In this document: positions 44,081-58,434 of the stretch, piece after piece
Layout of the letters: the number at the start of each line of letters is the position of its first letter
How positions within the stretch are numbered: position 1 is the first letter of the stretch
Assembly: GCA_013399015.1 (NCBI GenBank)
Contig: VWZX01009068.1
Span: 1,482,816 to 1,546,815 of the forward strand
Length of the DNA: 64,000 bases
Reading direction: 5' to 3'
DNA from: Galbula dea
Lineage: Eukaryota; Chordata; Aves; Piciformes; Galbulidae
Notes under the pieces: generated by a model
What the model saw: the letters and a program-made list of their open reading frames with translations, nothing else
Database searches by the model: none
Told to the model about the DNA's origin: nothing
Program-made: the position numbers and the translations under genes

Positions 44081-47000
44081 CCTTTTGGGGAATGGTGTCT
44101 TCCACTATAAGATTCACACACATCATAAGTTGCTTTTCTCATTCTCTCAAGTGGATCCCAAGAACATTACTCCAAGGACTGAAATCAATCTTTTCCACCT
44201 AACTTTATTTCAGCAAGGGCTTTTCTAAGCTGGATGAAAACATCTGACTGACACATTTCCTCCTGCTCTTCACTGATCTCCAAGGGAAGTTGTGGAGAGG
44301 AGTTATCTGCTCTGGAAGAGCAGGAAAGCAGTGCAACCTTAGACCCTCATTCCAAAAGTTCTGTTCAGGATGATCCCAACACCTTCAGGGCAGGTGCCTA
44401 TTGCAGGGATCACAGTGCTGGAACCAAGCCATCTCCTTAATAAAATATGTAGCTGCTTGGGAGGCAGGAAGAAAAAGAGGTGTGTTCTCCCAGAAAGTTG
44501 AACAGGATCCTAACTGCAGTGTACGTATCCCATTTTCTTGCAGCCCTGTTGGTTTTACTACAACTGGATAAGATGGTCTGAATTCTGTATTGAGGCTGGT
44601 TGGAGCAGGAGTTGTGTCTCTTCCAACCCAGGTGATGTTGTGATATGCAGACTTGTGTCTTCATGAATCCTCATCAGATTCACGAGGCTGAGGGAAACCT
44701 TGCACGCACTGCTCTATGAGGAAATGTATGACAGAGTAATGTTCCATTAAACTTCCCTATAGTCTTAGTAGCTGTTCTTCCTTTTCTAATTTGGGTGGAA
44801 TGCTAAGGGAAATGGAGTTACACCATGTGTGACCTCCCTTGCCAGGCTGTGGTGAACCCTGTCCAGGTCACACTGCGAGCTCAAAAGGCAAAGCAGGAGT
44901 ATTCACCCAGGATTTTCCAGCAACATCCCAAGAATTGTGCCAGGGGAGACCTGAATATTCAATTTCTGCACACACAGCCCCAGTATCTGCTCAGAAATCC
45001 ATCTCTTTGGAGCTTCTAAAAGGTCACAATCCCACCTGTGTAGGAATTTTCAATTCACACTGTTAGTTAATACAGATGAGCTCTCCATGAGTACAGCTGC
45101 CCTATGAGAAAATCCCTTGAGGTCGACTGAAGTCAGCCATTGGGCAGGGGAGATAAGAGACACCATAGGACAAAACTGATGATAAAATTATAAGTTTCTG
45201 GTCGTGTTTCCTCCTGTTCAACAGATTTTGCTGTCTCTGTTCTCTAAATAATTTCTGGCTCCTGTGCCAACCCAGCATAGTTTTATGGGAAGATCTGGGA
45301 CAATCCTTTAATTCAGCAAAACTTCTACTGATTATTGTAAGAATTCTGCCTTAATAAAAAAGCTATAGGCTAATTTTATTTGTTCTAATTAAGGCTCCTG
45401 AGGGGAGATCTAGAAATGCCCTGCTAAGCATCACATAATATAAAACCAGATTAAGGAAACTCTCCACCTGACTCTTTTCAAGGTTAAAGCTTTCCCTGAT
45501 TCGTTGCATATCGTGATGGAAAAACATGATGTTCCTCTACCTCTGGTGAGGTAGAACTAAACCAGCTTCAAAAGGGGTTTAGAAACTGTCATAGAAAATG
45601 TAAAAATGAACCCTGTCTGAAGAAAAGTTTCTGTTTTCAGAATCTGTCTTTTAAGAGCAAACCCTTCCTCTGGCTAATGTTAATGTCAGCAGCTGCTGCA
45701 GCTTCTTTCACTCCAGTCTCTCCTACAGGTTGGACTTTCCCAGCTCCAGGTACATTGCTAGTGCAGCACAGGCTGGTTTGGACACTATTGCAAGACTGCT
45801 ACCAAGACTCCTTGAGCAGACTTTTGCTCCACCTGGGGACTCTTTTTTCTTCTGGAGAATCATTTCTGCTGCTGGAGTATCTATTGAGATGAAGCATGCT
45901 TAGGGGCCAAATAGGTGAGGCTTATCCAATCAGAGGGAGGTATCTGCACAGCCCACTCCTCCAGAAGCTCCTCCAGGCTTCTCATCAGGGGAGAGAAACT
46001 GGATTTCTCAAAGCCTGTCTCCTTTGCTCTTTAATTCAACATCTGCATCTGACTGATGAAACATGTGCTACTTTGCCTTGTTGACTATGGAGGTATAAAG
46101 GTGTGGTGGACACCTCAGAAGCAGACATCTACAATACAGATATCTGCAATTAGGTGAGATGAGTCCTGACTATCTATCCACAACTGATTTGGCTATTCAT
46201 GTTCTTTTTCTTTTGGAAAACCACTGAAACGTCACAAGCAGGAAAACTCCTCAGGCACTGCTCATTGCATTTACCCTTTAACATCTGGGACATCACCACT
46301 GTGAGCTGCCTTTCCTCAAACTGTTTCACTTTCAGTGTGGAAATAAAATGAGAACCCAACTCCTATAATAGCAAAGATGTAGGAACTCTGGTGTGGTTAA
46401 AACTCAAGCTCAAGCAGAGAGGCAATCCAGCCACTAACAGCATAACTTTTTCTGGGTTTAAGATATATGCCCTCTATTATTCATCCCCACATACATACCA
46501 CACCCTTGAGGAACACTATGGACCCCTCAAAACATGGCCCAGAAAGCCCTACAGAGGTCATGTTCAGAAACCCTGTCCTCGGTCTACAGGTGGACTGACT
46601 CTACCCAGATCATGTCTAGAAACTCTGCCCTCAGGGACAGCTCTGACATCCTGGCACAACTGCAAAGAAGAAATGATGTCTCATAGTCACCCACAGATTG
46701 CTTGGTGACCAAGATAGCACCAACATCTAAGAGTGAAGGAGAAGATGGACAATTAACCATAACCTCTTCCTCCTGGGTATCCCCACTCACCTCCTCACTG
46801 ATGGTATTTCTTCTTGCCATGTTGGGGTTGTTTTTGTTTTGAGTTGAGTCTCAAACAAGTAGGGTATGGAATAAAAATGTAACTGCTTGCTTATCTTTGG
46901 ATCGAAACTGAGGGGTTGGTGTCTATTTTCTCCAACTTATTTCTATTTAATCCTTTTCCACAGCTTTCTCCAACATCTGAAGGTGTAGCCACTGTTCAAG

Positions 47001-50000
47001 GAAAATGCTAGCAACAATGCAACAACTTTCCCTCTTCTTTAAGGGCTTGTCTTTTAATTATACATGGAAAGATACAGAAGAGATTATAACCAGAGGAATA
47101 GCAGGAAACCAAAACCAAGCTGATTTATATATAGCATGTGACATATGGCAACAGAAGACAAGATCTCTGACTTTTGGGTATTTTGGCAAGACATGAGGTG
47201 GATCCTATGGAAAAGTCTTGTGTTTGCACAGCTCCTATTTCTGCTGCTCTGTCCTTTTTTTTTTTTTCATCTGTCATCTGCAGGCCTTCAATGAGAAGAT
47301 ACCAATCTTCCTTGACCAGTTGTGACTTAGACATTGCTTAGACACATGCCCACAGCTGAGATTCACACTGCTTCAAGCTGTTCAAGGGACAAAGCACCTC
47401 AGAGAACATTTTTGTCCCATTTTCCCAGGCTGTAAATGGGTAGCATGAGGACCAGATAGTGTTATGAAGCACCATCTAGTTGTTGAGTATTTTTCTTATC
47501 TTCAGGAAAAGGAAGAACATAATAGCAACCAGTCTGGCTCAGATCACCTCTCTGCCTGGACCAGTCATCTGTTTCCAACAGGGCCAAGAGCAGGAGCTGT
47601 GGGAAAGGGTGTCAGGGTAAAGCAAGAGCCTTGCCTTTACCTTTATTTGTCCTTTACTTGTTTCCCACTAGGCTAAAATAATACCAAAGGATTGATTATT
47701 CCCTTAACTGTCATTCCTTTCCTTTCTTCATTCCCAGATCCCTGGAAATGAGTCACCGTGTGAGATGGGGAAGGCAGGAGGTGTTTGCTGTCAATAGGAA
47801 GAGCAGCTCTCTGTCAAAGGCAGTGGGGTAAACCTGCTTCCTACAACCAGGAAGGGAGTGGAAATTTCCATGGGGCTGGTGCTTATGAGTGCCACCAGTC
47901 TTGTCTGCAAATCCTCTACCTTTAATTCCACTGTCTCCACACAATGGACTTTTTATGCATCGTTCTGTCTTTGATGACTACTGCCAGGTTGTTTTTCTTA
48001 TCTGACTTAGGAAAGATCTAACAGGATCAGTTAGCTAGCTCCAGGGTAGATTCTTTGAAAATCAATGATTTAACAGGACTTTCTTTTACCTGCTCTTGGG
48101 GTTCTCCAAACCTTCTGGTTTATCCAGCTCTCTGAGACATAACACTGCCCTCAGCAATGCCCAGACAAGCTTGGTCGAGGTGCTGGCACAGCCTGACCTA
48201 TGTCTGTAATTCCTCCCTCAGTAGGGCCACACAGTTGCTGACACTCACTGTGGAAAGCATCTCCAAGCATCCTGAAGACAAGTGAAAGACTCCTTGGGAA
48301 GCATGGATGTCCAAGATGCTTGGAGTTTAGCAAGGGGGTAAACACTGGGTTGTTTTGCATTAAAAGTGGCTGCAAGAAAGCTCTGGCTGTGCATGCAGCT
48401 CTCCTCTTGGCCTCCTCGCAGTTCTATGTGATGGTGGAGGGAGAAATTAGCTCAGCTCAGCTGGATTTGAATGCCAATAAACACTCAAATGATCAGCTGG
48501 CTTAAGTTGCTCCTGAAGTTGCACAGTTTACTGGGATGGAGAGGGATGAGACAAGGAGGATGACTGGGACCCTCATAGGAGAATCAGAGGGACACAAGCC
48601 TGCAAACTTCAAGCATCTGGGTCCCCTCCATGGGAAGCAGAGCTGCCTGGGGCACGCTGGCCTGCGAGAGGTCTAGGTGGAGAAGCTGTAATGTAAAACC
48701 TGTGGTTCGTGGCACTGTCAAAACCAGAGTGGCTCACGAAGGGGTTGCATGCTTGAGCAGACCCGAGCAATTCACAGTCAGAGCTATCAAAGCAATGACC
48801 CAGCTCCTTTAACACGCTGTCTAAAATCATGTTCAGAAACTTTAACACAAAAATTTAATGCTCCATTGTATCATTACAGACAGAAGAACAATAATGTTTT
48901 ACATTTACTTGTCACATTCCACACCAGAGAATCCCATTGGGAAGGTCTGGAGTGAGTTCAGGGAACTCTGGGGACTAACAGCGTTATATGCAATGTACAT
49001 ACAGGCATGCAGCAGCTCAATGAAGAAAAATCCTGGTCTCCTTCCAAAGCTGGAAAAGTTCTAGTGGGGGAAGATATACTTTAACTTGCTATGGACACAC
49101 AAAGGGGTTTGGATTCACCAAGTTTATTGTCTGTGCCTAAGCTATTGATTTCCCTGTACTCTCAATGAGTAAGGGGGAGGCAGAGGCTCCTGCTCTTCTC
49201 CTTGCTATCAGAAGAGATTAAAGAAACCAGTTCACAGCAGACCTTCACATGGTTGAAGTTGGACAAGGTATATCCTCCTCACATGTGCCTGTATGCAGGC
49301 AGCACCACTGGAAAGCAACTTCACATGTTCATAGGGACTTCTAGCCAAGGTATTCAAGATCTTCACAGGTGGAATTTTTTCCTTAACATTCACTGAGAGG
49401 CAGACAGGTAGATGCCCAGCATACTGGTTTCATTGCTGTGAGGGACAGGACAGGGGTTTTAAACTTTTCCAGTATTAGCTGGTGTGGCAGAGCTGTCTGG
49501 CTCGAGGTACCATGGAATAGAGGTCCTTGTAGATGGCACTGCTGGATGGGAAATGGAAATGGGCATGTACTGGGAAACCAATAGGTAGTCAGTTGTGTAG
49601 CAGAACTACTGGTTGGAAAACTCTGTTTACCCCGAGAACCACAGATGTAAGTCTCAAGATAGAGCTGTAGTTTCTGTAAGTTGTTATAGCCACCCTGAGC
49701 CATGGAGAGCAGCTGAGGATCCCTGCAGTGTTGGGGAACAGGCAGCAACCTCACCTACTCAAGAGGATACAGTGGTGGTAGGTCTGTGAAAGGGACAGGC
49801 AGCTTTTTGTGTCCTCAGGCTGCTTCTAGAACGGAGTCCAGACGGGAGAGAGAAAAGGAAGTTGTGGGGGGAGAGAAGGGGCTATGGGAACCACACAGGG
49901 CTTGCAGCAATGGGGCTGCCTGTCTGCTGCCTGCTGGGATGCTTGCCATTTGTCCAGATTAGAGCTAGCGATAGAGCAAAGCTCTTTCTCTCTTTATTTT

Positions 50001-50380
50001 TTGTTATCCAGACAGATAGAGTGTTTCTTTGGTTGCTGTATACAATTTGTTTCAGATCTGATGCCAGAGGATATTCGATATGAGATCTGAACAACACTGT
50101 AAGTTCATAGTGCTGTCTGTGCCAGAACATGTTGCATGACTTTGAATCTTACTGTATGTTAGTGCCATCAGATATACCTTAATGCAATCAAATGTAACAC
50201 ACCCAGCTAAAGAAAAGATGTGACAACTTTGCTGTAAAGCTAACAGAAAACTAGCCAAAAGAGAACAAAATATGATTTGGCAAAGCCTCAATTATCTCAG
50301 AGGAAACTCAGCATTCACCATGTATAAGCACTCACAGTACCCAATGCAGAGGGAAAGGAGAGACTTCTCAGAGCAGAAAG
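44081..50380. other. Intergenic region, no gene recognised
   Basis: A T-run lies at 47251-47266. The remaining open frames are short and without recognisable features. 47405-47455 has a weak 'cccattttcccaggctgtaaatgggtagcatgagg' resemblance to a MIR fragment, too weak to call separately. Confidence 0.5.
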
Positions 50381-50397
50381 GGAAAGGAAACCTGGCA

Positions 50398-50525
50398 GGA
50401 AGGTAACCTTGCTCCTGATCTTGTCTGAGATTCACACCCTGATCCAAGGCTGGAAGGTACATTAGATAACATTGCTGCTGATCTTGCCTGAGATTCACAC
50501 TCTGATCCAAGGCTGGGAACATCTC
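50398..50525 (+). repeat. 63-bp direct tandem duplication (two copies)
   Basis: The segment with 'ttgctcctgatcttgtctgagattcacaccctgatccaaggctgg' recurs 63 bases later as 'ttgctgctgatcttgcctgagattcacactctgatccaaggctgg', about 90% identical over the core. Because 63 is a multiple of three, a minus-strand frame stays open through both copies, but there is no other sign of coding. Confidence 0.85.
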
Positions 50526-50867
50526 TCCTGGATTCACCTGTCTGGATAGAGACTTCTGCCTTCTGCTCTGCTTTGCCTGCCTTCCTGCACAGGGAGTTGC
50601 ATTGTAATTCCCACTCTTTAATTAAAACTTCCTTAGTAGGATATATGTGAGGAGCTTGCAGATAATGTACTGAGAGATAGGGAGGACAGTTCCCTGTCAG
50701 GTTAAAGAGTCAGTGTGCCTCCCATGCACAAGCATCTCCAACATGGGCTTTGTGCAGTTGTGACAGCTGGTGCACACATAGATGACCTGGATTGCACATC
50801 GTATGGCAATGGGTAAATCCTCTGCTGTTGCAGATGCTAGAACCCTGAGTTTCAATATGCACTCACA

Positions 50868-50940
50868 TGACTATACAGGAGTATAGTCATATGTATATAT
50901 GTATATATATATGTGCATATATATATATATGACTACAGTC
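50868..50940 (+). repeat. AT-rich (TA)n microsatellite with flanking inverted repeat
   Basis: 'gactatac agga gtatagtc' is a perfect 8-bp inverted repeat with a 4-base loop, directly followed by alternating TATATG/TATA units and a closing 'gactacagtc'. Alternating purine-pyrimidine DNA with hairpin ends is cruciform-prone. Confidence 0.85.
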
Positions 50941-53900
50941 ATCTGAGTTTCTTCTTACAAAGATACCTGCCTTCCCCATGTGTGTTTGGCTGCTGGCAGA
51001 CAGGAAAGGTTCAGTAAATTAAATATGGAAATCTGCTCATGCAGAAATTAGGGTATCCAAAATTCCCTACTGTTTCCAGATCACTTCAGTTTTCTTCCTC
51101 TCCTTTTCCAAGCATACTTTCACTTGATTGTCCATCTCAGAATGAGATGGCCTGCAAAGGCCTTGTGTTGTGTTGATGGAGCAGGGTGCCTTCAGGTAGG
51201 TTCTTGTTTAAACAGCAAGGTCACTCATGTATTGAAAGATAATTGCTTTTGTATGGTTTCCTGTATTTTCAAAGTGTGCATGAAATGGACTAGACATCCT
51301 TAGTATGTTTTCCTGACCATGTTCAGCACCTTCCAAGTGATCATTTAGTGCACAGCTGATGAAAACATAAAGGAGACACTCTGAAACATGCCTAGTGAAT
51401 GTGAGCACACAACCAACAGTCTGCATTAGTTTGGTGATCTTTTCCAGACAACTCCAGCACTCCCTGTCATTCAATTACACAGGAAAGCCCATGGTCATTT
51501 TTCATATCCAGCCCTAAAATATTAACTGGAGTGGCTGTGATTGTGTCACACCTGAACAGCCTGCAACATGTAACTTTAGATTAACCACAGAATTCTTTCT
51601 TCCATCACAGTGGAGAATGGGATTTCTGGCCTCTGGTTTCCCCACTTATATAGTCAAGAGATTTGTGCGAGATATGAATGTACATGTGTTTGTATACATT
51701 TTCATTTTCAGACTTGTTTTTACTGGTGGTTTTGGTGCAGTATTGAATGAAGAGTGGAATCTGTTTTCCAACAAGTATTTGTCCTCATTCAGAAGTGAAT
51801 ATTTATTTAACCATCCTCAGGATGATGCAGGTCCCATTCAGAATAGATGTCTAAACATATTTTAGTAGCATCACTGAACTTTTAACTGTATACATTTTTC
51901 ATTGTGACTATATTAAGATTAGAGAAAAGTTACTTTCTATTTCTTCTTGGTTTTGAGATACTGGCAAATTTAACAATCATTTACTTGTTCACATTCACTA
52001 CATTTCTACTTACACAAAGTTAAAACTGGATGATCTAGGCAAGTATGATGTAACATATGTGGTGAACTTCCTATTTTTAAAACCTTCCATAGACAGGGAG
52101 AATGGAAATCAGTGATTACTAGCTACAAAAATTCACAGGTCTTTTGAAGTTGTAAACATTAAACCAGTAAAAATTCACAGGCTGTTGAACAGGTTGTACT
52201 GTATGAACATTACAACCAAAAGGACAGCATGATGACAAACAACTGATATTGCTGCCTGTGAATTACTTATATTTCATCTGTTCAGGCAGGTTTAGAAGTC
52301 CAGATGTTATGTCACTAGGAAGATAACTGCACTGCTACTACTTATATTACTATTAATGTTACTGAAGAACATGTGGACCAACCAAGGATGGGTTTCATTC
52401 AATCTATGAATTGCATTTGTTTGTACCTACAGGAGAAATTACTCAGCATCCTTCAGTCAACAGCATTTTTACCTTCCATACATGGACTTTGTCAGCACCT
52501 GGCAAGTTAGACATATTCACGTCTTCCCATCTTTCCCTGTAACACAGCTTTTGGAAGGACTTCACACACCCAAGCTCTCTTCCTCTCTGGGTGTCTGATG
52601 TCCAAATCCATGAAGGAGCCGCTCCCTACAAGTTAAATTGATACTGGCAAGCTTAAAAATAAGTTCCACAATTTAAGAGCTTAAACACTGATTCTAGACT
52701 TCTGATCTTGAACATTGTGCCTTGAATTGTCCTCTCTTCCTTTTCAGAAGATGTCAGCCAGACATAACTCTGCCAAAATAGTGGAGTTATACCATTGCCT
52801 TCCTTGATGGTCTTAGAGGTCTCTTACAACCTTAATGAATCTGTGATTTCAGTGAGGAGGAAGCACCACAAAACATTAATGCACTTGGGTGCGACTTTTG
52901 CCTGACAGAGGTGTACCTCATGCCCAGGCTGTTCTGTTATCCTGAGAAGTGAAGCCTGGTTGCCAGATCTTGGTCCAACCTCAGGTGCACACAGGTCTGG
53001 AGAGCCTTGGTCTCTACCAGCACAGCAACCATAACCCTGGGAGCCATGAAGGTGGCTAACAGAGGTCTGTGCTATATGAGGAAACATAGAAGTCGAAGGG
53101 AACAGAGCTCACCAGCAACCTGAAAGAAAGAACAAGTGTAAGGGCTGTCTGAACCCTGCGATTACTATTCTTCTGTTGATGTGCTCTGCACTGTTCTCTT
53201 TATAAATTACTGAATTATCCTTAGGAACAAAAGGTATTAGGGTCCTGCAAGCTTCTCTCAGTTTGTGGTAGGACTAATTCATTAATGTGGCTCCAACAGG
53301 AATGTGTGCAATGTTCTTTCTAATTGGACATGACTGGTCAAGAATGACTCGGCCTCCATCCAGATCACACTGTCACTTATGCTGTATAATAAGCTACTAC
53401 TACTGGCCCATGAATCAATTTTTAAACAATCTCCAGTAATGAACTTGGACGGCCCATTGTTGTTGACAAAGAAATGCACAGTCCTGCTATTGTCAAGGGG
53501 CTCAATTATGGGTTCTTGCTGATAAAATAGAGGAGGGGGGACAAAGGGGGAGCGGTCTACGGACAGTAGTGACAGACTGAAAGAAGTGTTTCATCTCTGG
53601 GGTCCTTACAGAGACTGACAAGCCAAAAGGTCAGTTTCATAGAGGTTTAACTTGAAATGTCTGAGGACAAAAAAGGCATCTGGAATCATTAGGAAATGCG
53701 AAGTTTGACTTGCACCATTGGAAATCCTTAATATATTATTTTAACTGCAGATCTGACAAACTCTTTGCCCACTGGGTGGGAAAAAGAAGTTAAGGGAAAT
53801 AAAAGCTTTATATTTCTCCAGTGGGGGGGAATAAAAAGGTTAATTTTAGTAACTCTGGGAAGAGTCTGTGAGGAAACTGTCAATGTCCCAGCCCATTCGC

Positions 53901-56180
53901 CATTGTCCTGAGCCAGCAGAGTCAACATGGGTAGCGGGAGAGGCTGCTGCCGGCACTGGCTGCTGGACGCCAGGCTCCCAACGCTTTCCCCTCAAATAAC
54001 CTCATCAGTCACCAAAATGTCAGGGCTCTGCCCAGTTCCTCCTGCCTGAACCAGCCTTGTCAGCACAGCAATGCTGCTTCTGTGCTTCACACTTTGTTCA
54101 GGATTACTCGCACGTTACTGGGATTCCCTGAGCCTGTGGGCAGAAAGAAAAATAAATATTTCTGAAGTGGTTCTAGCAAGCTGGCTCTGGGATGGAAGAA
54201 CACTGCTTTGCAACTCTCCTCCCAGGTGACCAACACCTTACAAAGTGAGCTCTTTGTCATGCCCATGCAGGGCCACATTTGCCAACTCCTATTTTAAAGC
54301 TTTAATAATACCATGCAAAGTCAAGGAATTGGTTCCAGGTTTTTTTCTAACAATTGGGTACTCTGCTGTGATCCCATGGGAGAATGTACAACCAGACTAA
54401 AAGAACTGAGCAGAGTGCAAATTTGAGAGTGAAGGTGTTCACTGGGCCCATGGGCAGAAGCCTTCTCCGTTCCTCAGCAATTTTACCACAGAGCTGGAGG
54501 AGGAGGTCAGCCTGCACTGGCCAACTCCACCACCTATTTCCCACGAGGATGAGTCACTTCTCCATCTGGATAAGACAGCTCGTCTCCAGCCACAAAGCAA
54601 GGCAACCTTGGTGCATTTGGAAGGCTAGGCTTGAGCAAGAACAGTGAGCGGGCTGTAATGAGGAGGGTTCCAGCAGGGAAGTGGAACCAAGCACACACCA
54701 AGACTTTGCTGGAGCAGGAGTGGATCAAGATGTGCACATCTAAAGCCTGTTGGAAGGTGGAGTCCAAGCCACGCCTGCTGCTGTGAAGGCTGCTGGGACT
54801 TGTCTAGCAGATAGGCTCATCCTTCCAAATAACCTTCAAAAGAAAGGGGAGGGAAGGTACTGAGGACACTATGCTCAGCACACCCCAGCACCACCTTAAG
54901 TAGATGCTCCAGGACCACATGTGGCAGCACACAGGGACCTGGTGAAGCATGTTGTGCAGGCACTTCATGAGACAGCAGAGAAAAAGACAATATGGAAGCA
55001 AGTAACTTGACATTATTGTCTTTCTGTTATTGCCCAGACCTATAGCACATGGGGGAAAGCCTCCTGGAGAACACTGGGACAAGCCTGGGGAGAGTCTCAG
55101 CAGCAGAAGGTGCTCGGTGTCAGGCTGTAAGGTCTTCACAGACACAAGCTGTCACTGTTGGGATATGTCCTTAGGATAAGTCCAATCTGGTGACACTCCA
55201 TCAGTGAACTCCCAAAATAGCTACCTTGCAGGTAGCTCCCAAGTTTCTCAAAGAAAGGAAAGCTTTCCCTCCTCATTCTCCCAACTAGTGAAAAGCCCTT
55301 TTTTACTTCCCTAAAACATGCCTTCCTGGACCTGTGGTGTTAATGGTTTGTGATTCACTAGGCAGGAATTCATCCCTACATCCAAGTGCTGGGCTCTTTT
55401 TTTTCCACTGCTCTGTGGGATGGAGGAACAAGCAAAATGAAGAGACTTGAACCCAAATAGAGAGAGAGAGAGGGATAGTGGGGTGAAAAGAAACAGATAA
55501 AAGGAATGAAGACTGGCTTTCCACCCAACACATTCCACTGCTCATTTCAGTCATCAGAGAGCTGAAGACAGCCCTTGTGCCTACCAGTAACATTTTGAGA
55601 CACCTCATGCCCCAAGCAAGTCATACTGCAGCAACTCTGGACAATGGGACAGAGCCAGATGTCCCAGTGGAGGTGATTCCCACATCAGCCAAAGTCTCTG
55701 TAGGGGCTAAGTGAAGGAGAAGGGTAGCTGGAGCTATTTGGGCACTGGCTGAAAACCCTCTACTTCCAGAGCCAGAGACTGCAGGGGCCGTATTCGGTGC
55801 CTGTCTCAAGTCTGGGCGACCCCGTCTGTTCCCATTAGGAGGCCCAGGCGGTAAATTGGGCCCTGAATATATAATTAAACAAAGGGCACCATCCTGAAGC
55901 CAAGGTTCACACTGATTTGTTGTGGCTGGGGTGGGAACAGCCCTTTGCAAATCAGTCGCAGGATGTTGCTCCTAGTCAGCTGGAAACTTGGTAGCTCAAC
56001 TCCATAAAAGCTGGATCTAACGCTTCAGCTCCCCAACTGGTTTCGGCATCCTGACCAGCACGCAATCCTGTGGCTTGCTTTTCTGCACGACAGTCTGGAA
56101 ACCTTCCTTGAGAGCCTCTTGTTTGCTGGCTGCCAGGATTTGCCATGCAGATTCTTGCCAAAGGGATAATATAAACAAAG
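50941..56180. other. Intergenic region, no gene recognised
   Basis: A CR1 terminus lies at 52797-52850. Nothing else could be identified; the open frames are short and featureless. Confidence 0.5.
52797..52850 (+). mobile_element. CR1 LINE 3'-terminal fragment
   Basis: 'gccttccttgatggtcttagaggtctcttacaaccttaatgaatctgtgat' matches the last part of CR1 ('ttgatgatcttagaggtcttttccaaccttaatgattctgtgat'). Confidence 0.85.
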
Positions 56181-56450
56181 CATAATGTCAAGTTTCCCAC
56201 ACAAGTAAGATGATCTATTAGCACTACACTTTGTACTAATTATTGCACAGTGGGTGGGGGCTTGTGAAAGGAGATTTATGCATTCAGCTAGCCTCACTTT
56301 TATTATTTGTAAGTACTTTTTGGCAAAGAATGAGCGAGATATGTATTTTATTGTTACGCTGCTGCAAACATCCTAATCTTCCGCACTCATTAAAACCTCA
56401 TAACAAATAGTAAGAATGATATATTGCAGCCACAGTGAGCATCTCATTCA
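56180..56450. promoter_or_regulatory. Candidate conserved non-coding element 4
   Basis: AT-rich with isolated CpGs ('gagcgagat', 'gttacgctgc', 'cttccgcac'), TAAT words ('ctaattattgcac') and 'cataacaaatag', without repeat character. Inferred only. Confidence 0.3.
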
Positions 56451-58430
56451 TCCCAGGTGGGGGGAGGGGGTCGAGATGCAAGGAGAGGGAGGACAGAGGA
56501 AATAGGAATGTGGTTTTTTGTGTCATGCTCATATTTGCAGTACATGGAAGGCCCAAAGGTACCCAAAGGCTGCAAATAGGGTGATGGATAGGGAAAGGCT
56601 CCTGGGATGCCAGGGTGGATAAGAAGCTCTCTGGTAAGGTCTCAGCATGGAAGAAGGATGCTACTGCCCTGAAGTGTGAGTCAGCACTCTGAGAAAGCGA
56701 GAGCCTATCTATGCCCTTCCTGCCCTGAAGCAGTTAAACTGCACATCTTCTCAGGGAGGGGCAGGAGGTAAGTCCTCATTGCTACCTGTGGAGCAGACTG
56801 GATTGCAAGGCTTGTGCCCCTGTGTCAGGACCTGGCAAGAGGAAGAGGCCAGGGCACCCCAGGAAGATGTCTCAGAGTATTTCTGCACTGATAATCTGAA
56901 AAACTCCAGAAGTTGCCTGATGGTTCAGTTTGTCTTTGGGTGTTACAATGCTGGGTGATGAAGGCTGGATGTCACACTGACACAGCAGGGTCAGGGTGAA
57001 CTTATTGATCATCACTGTGATAATCCCTCACCATGATTTCATTTCCCCAGTGCAGCACTTGACTGATGACCCAGGAAGGAATGGAGAGAGTCCAGAGCCT
57101 CATCCAGGGGAGGTGCAGGTGACCACCAAAGTGGGGACAGTTCTGCTGCCACAGCTCCCTTTGGAGTCCTCTGCCTTCTTTGCCCACATCAAAAGCCTCC
57201 AAACTGCCTTAGTAATGCAGAGGACCAAGGCAAACATGTCCCAGATATCTACCTCTTGTGAGCAGCTCAAGCAAGGGCAAGTGCAGGGGTGTCACCAGGC
57301 TCACAAGGGCGATACTCACTCAAAGCCTTGTTTGCAAGTTCAGAACAGGACACCCTGCTTACCACTTTTCTCCTGACAAATTGGATTAGTCCTGGGATGT
57401 TGTTAAGAAACAGTTTTAAAAGGCAGGTAAGATGGAAAGGGAGAGAAAGAGTTGAGTTTAGGAAACAGCAGACATTGGCTGGACCTTCAGCCCATGACAA
57501 ATGTAGAAGGGAAGAACACTTCACAGAGATACTTTCTGGGAGTTTTCTGTGATGCCACTTCTAATTCTAAATGTTTCATCCTTCGCTTCCTCTGTCTGAG
57601 TCCTTTTACTATGATAGCACTGTGGTCCCAGGATAACAAGGAGGACATGTCCCTATGTGGGAACAGAATAACCATGTGCCCTTCAGCCTGTGCTCTCACC
57701 CAAACAAAGGAGATGGAAAGGGGTCCTAAAGTGCTCCAGAATCTGCAGTATCCTAACCTGCTCCAGCACCTGGGAGGGGCAGATCACTCATGACCCTGAA
57801 GTCAGGATGTGACTAATATAAACACAGATGTTTAGATCTCATCCCCTGCCGGTGTTGGACATTCAGCTGGAAGAGCAGCACCAGGTGGACAGGTTGATTC
57901 TTAGCCTTGATGTCAGCATGTTCAGCACAGGACGTTGAGGAGATGGTTTCTGGAGAAAGCCTAGCACCTCTCTGGGGTGAGGAAGCAGAGGTGTAACAGG
58001 GAGAAACCTGGCATCTGAGATGGGAAAAATGAGGAATAGAAGGTTACTGGTAGCTAATTCATCTCCCAAGCTAAAGAAAGTGTCATGTTGCCAAAATGGG
58101 TATCACAGAAAGGCATCCAGCAAAGAAAGGTTTGATACTGTCCTGGGAACAGCTAGTGTGAACTCGGAATTGTTGTCTATTGTAGTCTGGTGTTATTTTT
58201 ATTCCCGCCTTTCTCCCCAGTCATCTCCATCGCAATGCAGACTGTCTTCCCATCCCTCCTCCTGTCTCCCTCTGCACAGGCTCACCCTGAACAAACCTCT
58301 TTTGTTGGGCCACCCCACACAACAAGAAAATTAGCATCATTCAGGCATGTTGAGGCCACCACAGCAGCTACAAGCCATGATTATGGTGCATGTGGTTAGC
58401 ACAGCCTGCAACATCAAACAGCATGTTTAC
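56451..58430. other. Intergenic region, no gene recognised
   Basis: The longest frames (126 and 113 codons) lack domains and in-phase splice partners. Confidence 0.5.
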
Positions 58431-58434
58431 AACA

